Origin: Penium margaritaceum
Taxonomy: Eukaryota > Streptophyta > Zygnematophyceae > Desmidiales > Peniaceae
Direction: 5' to 3'
Assembly (NCBI GenBank): GCA_023375785.1
Contig: SZWC01007334.1
Coordinates: forward strand, 1-35,502
Length of the DNA: 35,502 nt
A model generated the notes under the pieces. The model searched no databases. It worked only from the letters and a program-made list of their open reading frames with translations, and was not told where the DNA came from. Below, one piece after another: positions 10,490 to 19,985 of this stretch; within the stretch, counting starts at the first letter, position 1, and each line of letters opens with the position of its first letter. Both the position numbers and the translations under genes were made by a program.

Positions 10490-10960
10490 CACTACCAGTC
10501 CCGAGTATTATACTTCGGGCTTACAAATGCCCCGGAAACCTTCTACAGAAAAATGAACCAAATGTTTTCCAAGCAACGTGGTCACATTGTCTTGGTTTAC
10601 CTGGATGACATCCTAGTTTCCTCCAAATCCATGGAAGGATACTAGAACATGGAACATCGTGAGAACATCTGCGCAAAGTTCTCGGGGTCCTTTGGAAATA
10701 GAAGTTCTACGCGAAAGTGAGCAAGTGCAAGTTTGTACAAGATGAGCTCGAATACGTTGGACAAATCATTGGCAAGGATGGTATCTGTGTCAACCCATGA
10801 AAGGTCTAAGCCGTGGTGCACTGGCCATGCCTGGAAGGTGTTGGAAAAATTCGGTCTTTCCTCGGCCTTGCACACTATTTTTTACTATTTATGCAAGGGT
10901 ATTCAACCCTCGTAGCACTGCTAACTAGACACACGGAAAAAGATGTGCGTTGGGAATGAA
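10490..10960 (+). pseudogene. Ty3/gypsy family A reverse transcriptase, C-terminal part
   Basis: The 3' part of a gypsy RT. It begins abruptly after the satellite with YFGLTNAPETFYRKMNQMF, then HIVLVYLDDILVSS. The catalytic YLDD is intact at 10598-10609. In shifted frames follow FYAKVSKCKFVQDELEYVG, then QIIGKDGICVNP, and the connection motif GKIRSFLGLAHYF. Stops at 10642 and near 10798 break it. Fingers and palm N-terminal blocks, protease and gag are missing, so the element is 5'-truncated at the array. Confidence 0.9.
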
Positions 10961-11400
10961 AATCTGATTGTGAACACACCTTTCTCAAAGGCAAAGAGCT
11001 TCTATCCACAGTGCCCGTCCTAACTTATTCAGATCCATCACAACCGTGGGAGGTTTGATGTGATGCGTCGGTAGTGGGACTCAAAGCCATCCTCATGTAT
11101 AACTATCACCTAGTGGCGTATGAGAGCCAGAAGCTCATCCCCGCGGAAACGTGGTACATGACTCGGGATCAAGAGCTCCTTGCGGTAGTACACATATTTA
11201 AGATGTGGCGTTGCTATCTCGAGAGTGCTAAATAGGGTGTGACGGTCGTGACCGACCCTAACCCATTGGTGCTTTTCCAAACGCAACCGAACCTGTCAAG
11301 ACGACAAGCCTGTTGGAGCAAATACCTAAGCCAATTCTCGTTTACATGGGAATGTTGGCTAGGACATATCAATGTGGCCGATGCAGTTTGCCGACAGCCT
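10961..11400 (+). pseudogene. Ty3/gypsy family A RNase H, decayed
   Basis: RNase H domain following RT. Visible blocks: VPVLTYSDPSQPWEV, stop, CDASVVGLKAILM (11010-11100), ESQKLIPAETWYMTRDQELL, AVVHIFKMWRCYLES (11120-11225). After an in-frame TAG near 11232, VTVVTDPNPLVLFQTQPNLS and WECWLGHINVADAVCRQP follow. These are the gypsy RNase H motifs in normal order, with the catalytic Asp of CDAS and TDP present. The related element A(-) at 15539-23549 has lost this domain. Confidence 0.9.
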
Positions 11401-11589
11401 GTAGAAGACAAAACAACCACTGAGATCAGTGGGTGTTTTATGGCCATTACGACAGCAACCGTACAAACACCAGAGCTCCCTGCACCTCTACGGCAACCAC
11501 CTTATGAGATTCCCCACTACAATGGTTTTCTCAACAGAATTTGGATGGGATACTGTGTGGATTCTTGGTTTCAAGACTCTTGAAATCTT

Positions 11590-12770
11590 GACAAAATCGG
11601 ATTGGTGGAAGTCGCAAGAATCTTCTGGCAGGGAGAACAAGTTTTTGTGCTAGACTCGGGAGACCTTCGAGCAAACATTATCTCCCAGTTCTACGATCCA
11701 CTAGTCGCAGGTCATGTGGGACCTCAAAAGACCGGACAGGCAATCTCGGATCACTATTGGTGGCCAGGATGGAGTGTCAATGTCCGTAAGTATTACATTA
11801 CATGCGACCCATCAATTTGAAATAAAGCTAGTAACAAAAAGCCTGCTGGGACTCCTCCAACAGCTTCTTATTCCTGGGACTCCATGGGAGTGCATCGGCA
11901 TGGACGTCATTACTCGTCTTCCGTACACGGCCCGTGGCCACGATGCAATACACGTGGTTGTGAATCTTCTGATGAAAATGACACACTTCATTCCTACAAC
12001 CACAGATGTGAGCGCAATGGAGACCACTCGTCTCTCCTTCGAGGATTTTGCAAAGTACCACGGCTTGCCGTTGCATGTTATCTCCGATCGAGATAGGAAA
12101 TTTGCCAAAACCTTCTGGCAAAAGATGCACGAGTACTTCGGCAGAGAGTCGCAAATGTCGATAGTGTTTCACCCTCAAATTGATGAACAAATGGAGCACA
12201 TGAACCGCACTCTCAAACAAGTGCTCCGCATGTACGTGGACCCTGCCATGAATGACTGGGAAAAATTCCTAGCACCAGCAGAGTTTGCGATGAATATCTT
12301 TGTGAATGAGTCTACACAGTTTACACCGTTTGTATCGAATAGTGGTTGGTATCTAGTGGTGTCCTCTTCATTGGGTGAAGATTGGGAGTACTGGGAGACA
12401 GGCTCTTTTTGCTCAAGCCTTTGCCGAGCGCATAGACTCCTTGTTACAGGAGGCAAACGGTCACCTTCAAGATCCTTTGCAACTACAAAAGGCGTATGCC
12501 AACAAAAGTCATTGTGAGGTTTTGTTTGACATTGGTGACAAAGTGCTGCTCAGCATTGAGAGCCTTTGGCTGAAGCTGCCAAGGGCGCAAAAATGTTTAC
12601 CGAAGTGGATTGGGCCGTTTCCCATTGATGCACGCACTGGGCCAGTGGCATACCGATTACTGCTTTTGTCGAGTATGAAGATATATGACGTGTTTCATGT
12701 GAGCCTATTGGCTCTATACACGGTAGAGGGAACCGTTCAGCCACTACCGGCAGTCCTTGCTGCCGACGGC
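11590..12770 (+). pseudogene. Ty3/gypsy family A integrase, nearly complete but frameshifted
   Basis: Integrase of a chromovirus. The zinc-binding region has GHVGPQKTGQAISDHYWWPG and CDPS (11700-11815), with one expected Cys part lost near a stop at 11818. The core domain has WECIGMDVITRLPYTARGHD, then VISDRDRKFAKTFW (12070-12120), and an HPQIDEQMEHMNRTLKQVL block. Together these give a D-D-E series with spacing typical of the family. After a frame change near 12380 come AQAFAERIDSLLQEA, FDIGDKVLLSIESL, PKWIGPFPIDARTGPVAYRL and VFHVSLL (the GPF/Y module). Three frames are needed to cover it. Confidence 0.92.
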
Positions 12771-12774
12771 CAAT

Positions 12775-12900
12775 TTGAGGTTCTTCATCTACTCCGGCAC
12801 CAAGAGCGTATATAATGGCCGCGGGTTCTTAGGGAATACCTTGATCATTGGGCCGGGAGTAGACCTGAACATAAATCATGGGAGCCTGAATCTCAGTTGC
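12775..12900 (+). pseudogene. C-terminal chromodomain of family A
   Basis: After the GPY/F module the reading gives VLHLLRHQERI, stop, WPRVLREYLDHWAG, then PEHKSWEPESQLP. The last block matches the Y-L-V-K-W ... T-W-E-P core of chromodomains in chromoviruses, which are thought to guide integration to heterochromatin. One in-frame stop lies at about 12814. This places family A in the chromovirus branch of Ty3/gypsy. Confidence 0.75.
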
Positions 12901-13252
12901 CCACAGGGGTGGTCAACGATTGTTAGAGCAAGTTGGCAACTTGCACAGATCGCCGCGTGTCAGGGGGCACCACCTAAATGTGGAAACAATGAACAATATT
13001 CCCGTAGGGCGGCATTCATGGACTGCAACCATAGGAGGTTGGGGACGTCCAACATGGTTGTCGTACGGACGCTCCAACATGAAGGGGGATGGCCGCTAGC
13101 CGTATGGACCGATAAGATACAGCTTAGGTCCAAGTGCCAGGCACGTGTTCATGCTTAGCTGGTGATTGAAATTATTAACTTTCCTTCACAATGTTGATGA
13201 ATCACTAACTGACAATCCTGCTTTTTGTTCATGAACCGAGGCGGTTCATAAC
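12901..13252 (+). other. 3' untranslated segment of family A element
   Basis: Non-coding sequence between the chromodomain and the polypurine tract. It is shared in reverse orientation with 16406-16600 of A(-), for example TTAGGTCCAAGTGCC and AGCTGGTGA. No ORF or RNA recognised. Confidence 0.6.
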
Positions 13253-13265
13253 AAGTTGGGAGGAG
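13253..13265 (+). other. Polypurine tract of family A (+)
   Basis: AAGTTGGGAGGAG directly precedes the LTR start TTTAGC. The equivalent tract of A(-) lies at 16390-16405 on the minus strand. Confidence 0.7.
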
Positions 13266-13967
13266 TTTAGCAAGAGGGCCAGTTTGGTCCTCCCTTCTCG
13301 CTGAAGCGAGAGGTAGTTGCACACCACCCCTCATGTCAGCGAGGGCTAGCCACCGGCCAGCTGGCTTCCGGCCGGCTGGATGGCCGGTGGCCAGCCAAGT
13401 GACCGGCCGGTCGCCAGCGGGCCAGCCGCCAGCCGCCGATAGCGGCCACAGCCCGATCGGCGGCTGAGGGGCCGCTAGGGCCTTGAGGGTGAGGCCTTGT
13501 GGCCTCATGCCCTCGCACCCCTCCCCCTCCTTGCAAGCGAGCAAGCAAGGACAAGGGATAAGGGGAGCAAGGGTGAGAGCAAGGAGCGAGAGGAGCACAG
13601 GAGAAAAGTCGACGCGAAATCGTTGATCGTGCCTCGCACGCGACGATTTTGCACCGACGCGTCAAACCTGAAACTCGAATTCATTTAGGACAAACTACAA
13701 CTTTCAAAAGCAAAAACTCGTGCAAACTCAGAAGTTTGAGGTAATACCTCCTTGTTTCAGACCTAGAACGAGGGGGTGAGGTAGAAACAGAAATGGGCGT
13801 CCACAGAAATGGACTTGAATTATTTAAGTCTCCCTGCACAGGGTTGTTGAAGACGATTGCCCCCAGAGTAACACGGAGGGGAGCACCCCTCAAGCGAGCT
13901 CTCGACGCCATTCTGAAATCTCCTAGGATGACCTAAGTGTAGGAGCTGGATGTTCCAATTCGTCACA
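13266..13967 (+). repeat. 3' LTR of family A (+)
   Basis: About 702 bp, starting TTTAGCAAGAGG and ending CGTCACA. It is homologous to the LTRs at 15539-16389 and 22823-23549, which lie in the opposite orientation. Shared blocks are a GC-rich CCGGC/GGCCGG section (13350-13460), TGAGGCC/GGCCTCA, AGTCTCCCTGCAC, GATTGCCCCCAGAGTAAC and CGCCATTCTG. No second LTR of this copy is in the window. Dyads in the GC-rich block may be regulatory, but that is inference. Confidence 0.85.
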
Positions 13968-14105
13968 CCCCGCATTTCCACTTAACATCCTATTCTGCCA
14001 TATATTTTCCAATTTATCCATCCTATGAATGGTTAAAAGTGTGGGAAATATCCCTCCACGAAAGAGGGGTCTTCTCTCTAAATAAATACATGCCTCCTCT
14101 CACGC
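13968..14105. other. Spacer between family A LTR and family B LTR
   Basis: AT-rich 138-bp stretch between two convergent LTR ends. No feature recognised. Confidence 0.4.
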
Positions 14106-15026
14106 TCTTACATCGAGCAAAACGTGGGTGGTTTACATGGATAAGGTGTAGGACAGCATAAAATTCGAGGATTTGGGACAAGTAGATTTTTTACTACCCC
14201 CTTGATTCTTGATTTCAACTTGACATTTAATGAATTATGTGATTCTTGATTTAAACTAGGTTTTTTGGGTATGGTTTGTTTATGTGATCCAATCTGATGG
14301 AATTGGTGGATATTGACATGCTTGAATTCAATGAAGTCATGTTCAAGGTCTTGTGTATGGCATGTTGTCTTGTTTTGATCACTGCTCCCTATGTTTCTCA
14401 AGCATTTTACACTAATGCTATGATGGTTTAGACATTGTACTGAACACATGTACCAACTAATGTTATGTACACTGATGAGAGACTGTGTGAGAGGCATTGA
14501 ACTGAATCATTTTCGTGGCTTCTTGAATTCATCAAACTAAAACTTCAACGGATTTCAACTAGGTTCCAAAACATCATATACGAATTCAGAAACCAGGGGG
14601 GATGAGTTGTAAGTGTACTTTAAGGACAAGTGTTGAGTGAGTCGAGCACATACATACAATGACTAGAATCACAATGAAGCAGTTGTTGGGTCCTTGACGC
14701 TCGAGTTAAGCAACGAGTGTAGCGTTACGTCATAAGTGGCTGCTTTTAGAAGCTTCGCCAAAAAATCAGGGGGCTTCCAGGATATCGATACGTCAACCGA
14801 ACAACATCGAAACATTGATATGGTTTGCGACAATTCTGTTGACCTGTCTAGAAAGGGGTCGAAGTTTTCAGAACCTTATGGAACGCAACATCGGAGGCCG
14901 GGGCGGGTGGCCAGGATGTCCTCGGCCGATAGTGTAAAACTTGTCGACGTGCGGTAGGCCACGGATGTACGGACAGAAGTATCCATGCGCGAATCATAAG
15001 AACGCGTGTACAATAGGGACATAGCA
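14106..15026 (-). repeat. 3' LTR of family B (-), with an internal insert
   Basis: On the minus strand it starts TGCTATGTCCC (TG at 15026-15025) after a purine tract and ends near ATGTAAGA. It aligns with the B(+) LTR at 31087-31585: TTGCTYRRCTCGA, CACTCAACACTT, CTTGTCCCAAA, CACCT-ATCC-TGTAA and GCTCG-TGTAAGA occur in the same order. It is about 420 bp longer because of unrelated AT-rich sequence at about 14193-14606. Confidence 0.82.
14193..14606. mobile_element. Candidate MITE-like insert inside the family B (-) LTR
   Basis: This stretch is absent from the homologous B(+) LTR, which goes almost directly from the CACTTAC block to the CTTTGTCCC block. Its ends are imperfect inverted repeats: CCCCCTTGATTCTTGATTTC at 14197 and, from the other end, CCCCCCTGGTTTCTGAATTC. 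It is AT-rich and non-coding. I see no clean target duplication, so the boundaries and the class are uncertain. Confidence 0.45.
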
Positions 15027-15042
15027 CTTCTCCCCCTTTTAC
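15027..15042 (-). other. Polypurine tract of family B (-)
   Basis: On the minus strand GTAAAAGGGGGAGAAG directly precedes the LTR start TGCTATG. B(+) has the matching AAAAGGGGAGGAAG at 31073-31086. Confidence 0.8.
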
Positions 15043-15533
15043 CTACGATGTCCCATCGCATAAGCAAACATAGACTGTGGACCGTCGTAGTACCCATCAA
15101 TCACATGGTTGACGTCTCGGAGGTTGTCATAGTTGCCATGCATGGCGTTGTAGTCGTGCCACTTGACCACATACTCGATTGTCTTTTCCACGACATTGAT
15201 GTCTGAGTACATCTTCAATCTTAAAATCCACACTCCCCTCCACATGTAGAGGAGGTAGGGGTACGACGTCTCTATCAGGGAAGTTTGCACATTGGTCCTG
15301 GAAGTGCCCAAGCTTACTGATGTGGAATACAGGGTCGATTACCATGCTATCAAGCAGGAAAACTTGTGCGACAACGTGCCTTTGTATCCGGTTGATCTCA
15401 AACGGCCCCAACCATTTGGGTCTGATCTCTACACAGTCCTGTCCTTGGATTTTGCTGTTCTTCCAGCTAAGGAGGACATGATTGCAATTGCTAAACATGT
15501 CATCAAAACGATGCCGGTCGGCCGCTCGCTTAG
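15043..15533 (-). pseudogene. Family B (-) integrase C-terminus and chromodomain
   Basis: The 3' part of the B(-) integrase, cut off from the core by insertion of A(-). On the minus strand: YLLQATKRAADRHRFDD, then NHVLLSW, RPKWLGPFEINRIQRHVVAQ (the GPF/Y module) and FHISKLGHFQD. In the next frame comes a chromodomain-like block, EYVVKWHDYNAMHG, then YDNLRDVNHVIDGYYDG. It aligns block by block with B(+) at 30560-31010. Its upstream continuation resumes at 23555. One frame change separates the module from the chromodomain. Confidence 0.88.
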
Positions 15534-15538
15534 TGGCT
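15534..15538. other. Target-site duplication TGGCT (left copy)
   Basis: The 5-bp repeat TGGCT directly outside A(-). The identical copy is at 23550-23554. Sequences outside the two copies join into one continuous family B integrase when compared with B(+). Confidence 0.88.
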
Positions 15539-15915
15539 TGTAACAAGTAAGCTCTCCAGCTCACGCACTGAAGTCGTCTTTGGAGTTTGCAGAATGGCAT
15601 CCATAGCTTGCTACAGGGATTTTCCCCTCTGCGTCCCTCTTGGGGGCAGTTTTCATCAAAGACTCGTGCAGGGAGACTCCAGTAATATGAGTCTCCAGTA
15701 TCTCATTTCTGTTTTTACCTCGCCCCCTCATTTTGGGTCCCAAACAAGAGGGGTATTACTTCAAACTCGTGAGTTTGCACAAGTTTTTGGTAAACCGAAC
15801 TCAGAGTTTGTACTCAATGAACTTGAGTTCTGTTTTTGATGCTATGACGTAAAATCGTTGCGTTCCAGGCACATCCGGAAATATTGTGCCGGCCCTTTTG
15901 TTCTCTCATGCCTCA

Positions 15916-16019
<104 letters not shown>

Positions 16020-16193
16020 GTATATGTATGTTTATACACACACATATGTATGTATCCCTCGGCTCGCTCATTTGAGGAGGCGAGCGGGAGAGGGTGAGGA
16101 TGAGGGCTCGAGGCCACAAGTCTTTGACTTTGAGGCCTTGCACCCTTACGGCCACTGATTGAGCGACCAGCTCGATCGGTATGCAACAGGTGG

Positions 16194-16249
16194 CCGGCTA
16201 ATGGCCGGCCCGGTCACCTGACCGGCTAATGGCCGGCCCGGTCACCTGA
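16194..16249. repeat. Exact 28-bp tandem duplication in the GC-rich LTR block
   Basis: The block beginning CCGGCTAATGGCCGGC occurs at 16194-16221 and again at 16222-16249 without change. Each copy holds the palindrome-rich CCGGC/GCCGG motifs common to family A LTRs. The partner LTR has a single, diverged version. Confidence 0.9.
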
Positions 16250-16389
16250 CCGGCCGCTGGACATCGAGCCGGCTAGTAGCCAGATGGCTGGTGGCCAGCG
16301 AAGGCGGGCAGCACTCGCTGTTGCGAGGGATGGGTCCAGAACCCCTCACTTCGGCGAGGAGGGAGGGCCGATCCAGCCCTCTCGCTAAA

Positions 16390-16405
16390 TGCCTTCTGCT
16401 TCTTG
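16390..16405 (-). other. Polypurine tract of family A (-)
   Basis: Minus strand AAGAAGCAGAAGGCA directly precedes the LTR start TTTAGCG. It is the plus-strand priming site and fixes the LTR boundary. Confidence 0.7.
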
Positions 16406-16620
16406 TGATCCATCCCTGATCATGAACAAAAAGGAGGAGTGGAAGATACCAAGTAGTCAACATTGTGAAAAAAACAATGAATTCAGTCACCAGCTATTAA
16501 TGAACATGTGCAAGGCACTTGGACCTAAGCTATAGCTTGATGTTGAGGATGGCTGGCTACCTCCTCCCTATTAGGTGGTGTGTCCACGCGACAATGATGT
16601 TGGGCATCCTCAACCTCCCA
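16406..16620 (-). other. 3' untranslated segment of family A (-)
   Basis: Homologous to 13040-13252 of the plus-strand family A copy (shared CTTAGGTCCAAGTGCC and CACAATGTTGA). No ORF recognised. Confidence 0.55.
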
Positions 16621-16699
16621 GGATTGTTTTCCATCAATTCTGCCCTATGGAAATGTTGTTCAATTTTCTTGTGTTGATTGGTACTCCCTGCCATGCGGT

Positions 16700-17880
16700 G
16701 ATCTTTTCAAGCTACCAGCTCGCTCCAGTACTTGTTGACCACCCATCTGGGCAACAAAGATTCGGGCTCCCATGGGTCATGTTCAGGTCCACAATTGGCC
16801 CAATAAACGAGGTACTCCATAACGCGCGACCAAAATTTATGCTCTCGGTATTAGAGTAGGTGATTGAGCCCATATTAGCCGTCAATAGTACAGACTGGTT
16901 GGTGGTGGCTGAACAGTTTCTTCCGTTGTGTATGGAGCCACCGGGCTCACATGAAACACGCCATGTTTTTTCATACTCGACGGAAGGAGTATGTAATATG
17001 CCACTAGCCCATTGCATGCAACAAAAGGAGATGGCCCAATCTACTTTGGTAGACTTTTTTATGCCCCTCGCAATGTCAATCAAAGGTTCTTACTGCTAAG
17101 CAACACCTTGTCACCGATGTCAAACGAGACCTCATGGCAAATATTGTTGACATATGCCATTTTCCATTGCCGAGCAGCTTGAAGGTGAACCTTTGCCTCT
17201 TGTAACAAGGAGTCTATGCACTCGACAAAGGCTTGAGTAGGAAGAACCTGTCTTCTGCACTCCCACTCTTTACTAATGAAGAGGATACTAGTGAATGACA
17301 ACCTCCTTTTAACACAAATAGTTTGAACTGCATGGACTCGTTTACCAAGTTGTTCACTGTAAACTGTGCCGGTGCTTGGAATTTGTCCCAGTCATTCATG
17401 GCAGGGTCCACTACATGCGGATCATCTGTTGTAGAGTATGCTTCATACCCTCTATTTTTCTGTAATTTTGAAGGTGAAGCGCTATCAAAGTACTTGTGCA
17501 TTTTTTGCCAGAACTTATAAGCAAAATTTCCATCTCCATTGGAGAAGATGGACAACAGCAACCTGTGGTACATCACGACACCCTCAAAGAAGAGACGAGT
17601 GGTCTCTCTACCTTCACATGAGTGGGTACATGAATGAAGTGTGCAATCTTTGTAAGAAGATAAACAACCACTAGTATTGGATTGTAGCCATGAGCCTTGG
17701 CCGAAAGACCAATGATAAAGTCCATGTTGATGCACTCCCATGGAGTTCCAGGAATGGGAAGCTGTTGAAGGAGTCGAACATGATTTTTTCCTAGCCTTGT
17801 TCCGACATCGGCCCTCCATCATGGCCAGCAACATGCGTCAAATTTCATGGAATACTTCCAAACATCAACACTCCATCATG
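16700..17880 (-). pseudogene. Family A (-) integrase and C-terminal module, decayed
   Basis: Minus-strand reading. Fragments of the core include SMGVHQHG (an out-of-frame copy of the first catalytic block), ETTRLFFEGVVMYHR, GNFAYKFWQKMHKYF (17500-17540), and VDPAMNDWDKFQAPAQFTVN with LVNESMQF (17340-17400). The C-terminal module follows: QAFVECIDSLLQEAKVHLQA, SFDIGDKVLLSSKNL (17095-17240), then a GPIVDLNMTHGSP-like stretch near 16760-16830 matching the 3' coding end of the plus-strand copy. Every block aligns with 11860-12900. At least three frames and several stops are needed. Confidence 0.85.
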
Positions 17881-18261
17881 GCCACCAATAGTGGTATGAG
17901 AGTGCCTGTTTGGTGGTTTGAGGTCTCACATGACGTGGGACCGGCGAGTCCTGAAACTTGGAGATGATCTTCGCTCAAATGTCTGCCAAGTCTGTCACAA
18001 CAACTTGTTCTCTTGCCAAAAGATTCCAAAGGCCTCCACTAATCTGTACTTGTCCAGATTCCAAGAGTCTTGCAACCAAGAATCTATACAATTTTCCCAT
18101 TTGGATCTTGTTTATGAAGCCATCGCACTAGATGATCACTCGGGGAGGTTGTCGCAGGGATGCATGGGGCTCTAGTATTTGCATTGTAGCAATTGCAATG
18201 GCCATAAAGCACCCACCGATGGTTGCTTTGAATTCCACAAGCTGTTGGCATATTGGATCAG

Positions 18262-19020
18262 CTACGTGTTTTTCATGTGAGCCTGGTTAGCGGCGTTATC
18301 AGGGTTGAATACGTTTCTATGAATCATCAAAAGTAGTTTGCAAGGGCAAGGAAAGACCATATATGCCCAACATTCTGTGGGCACAGCCAATCCACCAAGG
18401 CTTGAACCTTTCATAGGTCAACATGGATGTTATCCTTGCCGACAATGTGTCCAAGCTATTTGAGCTCATCATGTGCAAACTTGTACTTTTTCACTTTTGC
18501 ATAGAACTTCTATTCCCAAAGGATCTCAACAACTTCACGTAAATGTTTTATGTGCTCTTCCATTGATATGGAGAATACCAGGATGTTGTCTAGGTAAACC
18601 AAGACAAAATGACCTGGTTGCTTAGCAAACATTCGGTTCATTTATCCTTGGACGATTGCTAGGGCGTTTGTTAGCCCAAAGCATGAAACCCATAACTAAT
18701 AGTGCCCCATGTGCATTCAAAGCGGTGCTTTGGGCACATCATCTTCCGTGATGCGGATTCGATGGTACCCTTTCGATAAATTCAGGGAGAAAAAAACTTT
18801 TGCTCATTGGAATTGGTCAAATATGTCCTCAATCTATGGTAAGAAAAACATGATTCTTTTACCGTCAACTTGTTCAACGCCCAGTAGTGTAAGCGTATGC
18901 ATAAACCAGAGTCATTGTCTTTCACAAAAAGGATGTGCGTACCATACGGCAAGCTACTTGGCTCGATTCACACTTTTGCAAGGTATTGTTTGATTTGGCG
19001 TTTGGTCTCTCGCCTTTTTG
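18262..19020 (-). pseudogene. Family A (-) reverse transcriptase, catalytic site altered
   Basis: Minus-strand reading: FSKGTIESASRK is the out-of-frame form of the D-L-x-S-G-Y-H-Q-I-R-I block (about 18760). Then come FGLTNALAIVQG, stop, MNRMFAKQPGHFVLVYLDNI, LVFSISMEEHIKHL, FYAKVKKYKFAHDELK, then GHIVGKDN and SFLALANYF. The catalytic YLDD reads YLDN at 18596-18585, which would abolish polymerase activity. RNase H, which should follow, is missing: at about 18262 the sequence jumps to the region equivalent to 11390 of the plus-strand copy. Confidence 0.9.
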
Positions 19021-19985
19021 TTGGATTAAGGTAATATATGTGTCTGTCTAAGAGGTTGCTTATGGTTGCAGTGGAATCGTGTGGCTCATGTGTTGTTCTG
19101 GTGAAAGCCCAGTCGGTGGGTCTTGGAAGACATTAGAGAACTCCGATGATAGAGATTTGATACATTGTGGCGTATTTTCCATCACGTCATCCTCCATTTT
19201 CTATAGATGAGCCAATAAGTATCGACAGCCTTGTTGTATACATCTCTTGATCTGCATTGCAGACAAGTTGGCATGGACTTTTTGTCGGGTCATTGACAAT
19301 TCCATACATGGAATCGATAAAAGTGACCTCGTTCCTTTTGAAGGATTGAGCGCTTAGATTCATACACCCCTCAAGTATCATCTGGTACGCCCACAAGAGC
19401 ACCAACTACGTGTCCTTTGAATTGCATTGTCATGTTACCTCCACTCCTCCGAGAAAACAGACTCGATGACAACAAGCCAAGCTTGTATTAAACACGGAAC
19501 TTGTAATGCAGGTACCACAACTTCACTGATTTACCCACTCTAGTCCACATCTTCTGGACACATGTTCATTTAGTTATCACCTTCCAATGTCCAGATTTTA
19601 CTGGGTTGAAATTGTCGACCAAGGATACCTTGAATGTGATTGAACTCACTTCATTTAGGGTGTTTGCATCAATCACTGCACCTCATAACCCTTGCATTGT
19701 GGTTGGTGTTAACACCACTAGGCATGTTTAATCATGTGTCTCGTCCGGAGATGCATGAGGTCAGCAGGTGTAGAATAAGGTTCAACAAGGGGAGAGAAAA
19801 ATACGGAGAAATTTGAACTCGTAAAACACTTAAGCGTTTTGACATCCTTATCTAAAACAATGAACCCACGCTCGTGATCGAGTTTTACCCTCGAGTGGTC
19901 CCCACTAATGTTACTCAGGGGTGGGTAAAAACCGTCCATTAACACAACCAGGCCTGTTGTAGCGGTCACGGTCCTATCCACAGCC
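19021..19985 (-). pseudogene. Family A (-) gag-pol linker with possible protease remnant
   Basis: Decayed minus-strand coding-like sequence between the gag zinc knuckle and RT. A stretch FKGHVVGALVGVPDD near 19400-19430 resembles the flap and active-site approach of retropepsins (G-x-x-x-x-A-L-V-D-S/T-G), but the DSG triad is not preserved. No other motif is visible. The protease identity rests on position and partial resemblance only. Confidence 0.4.

Larger units (their letters stand above)
10490..13967 (+). mobile_element. Ty3/gypsy family A element, 5'-truncated, plus strand
   Basis: Chromovirus remnant with RT (partial), RNase H, integrase, chromodomain, polypurine tract and 3' LTR. The 5' LTR, gag, protease and N-terminal RT are missing. 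The left end meets the satellite array at about 10480. Integrase, 3' region and LTR match A(-) at 15539-23549. Confidence 0.88.

Noticed and set aside
11812..12220. Minus-strand ORFs opposite the family A integrase
   Set aside because: Shadows of the well-supported plus-strand integrase core.
13155..13665. Pro/Ala-rich minus-strand ORFs in the family A LTR
   Set aside because: Caused by the GC-rich palindromic LTR block; three LTR copies share the DNA but not the reading frame.
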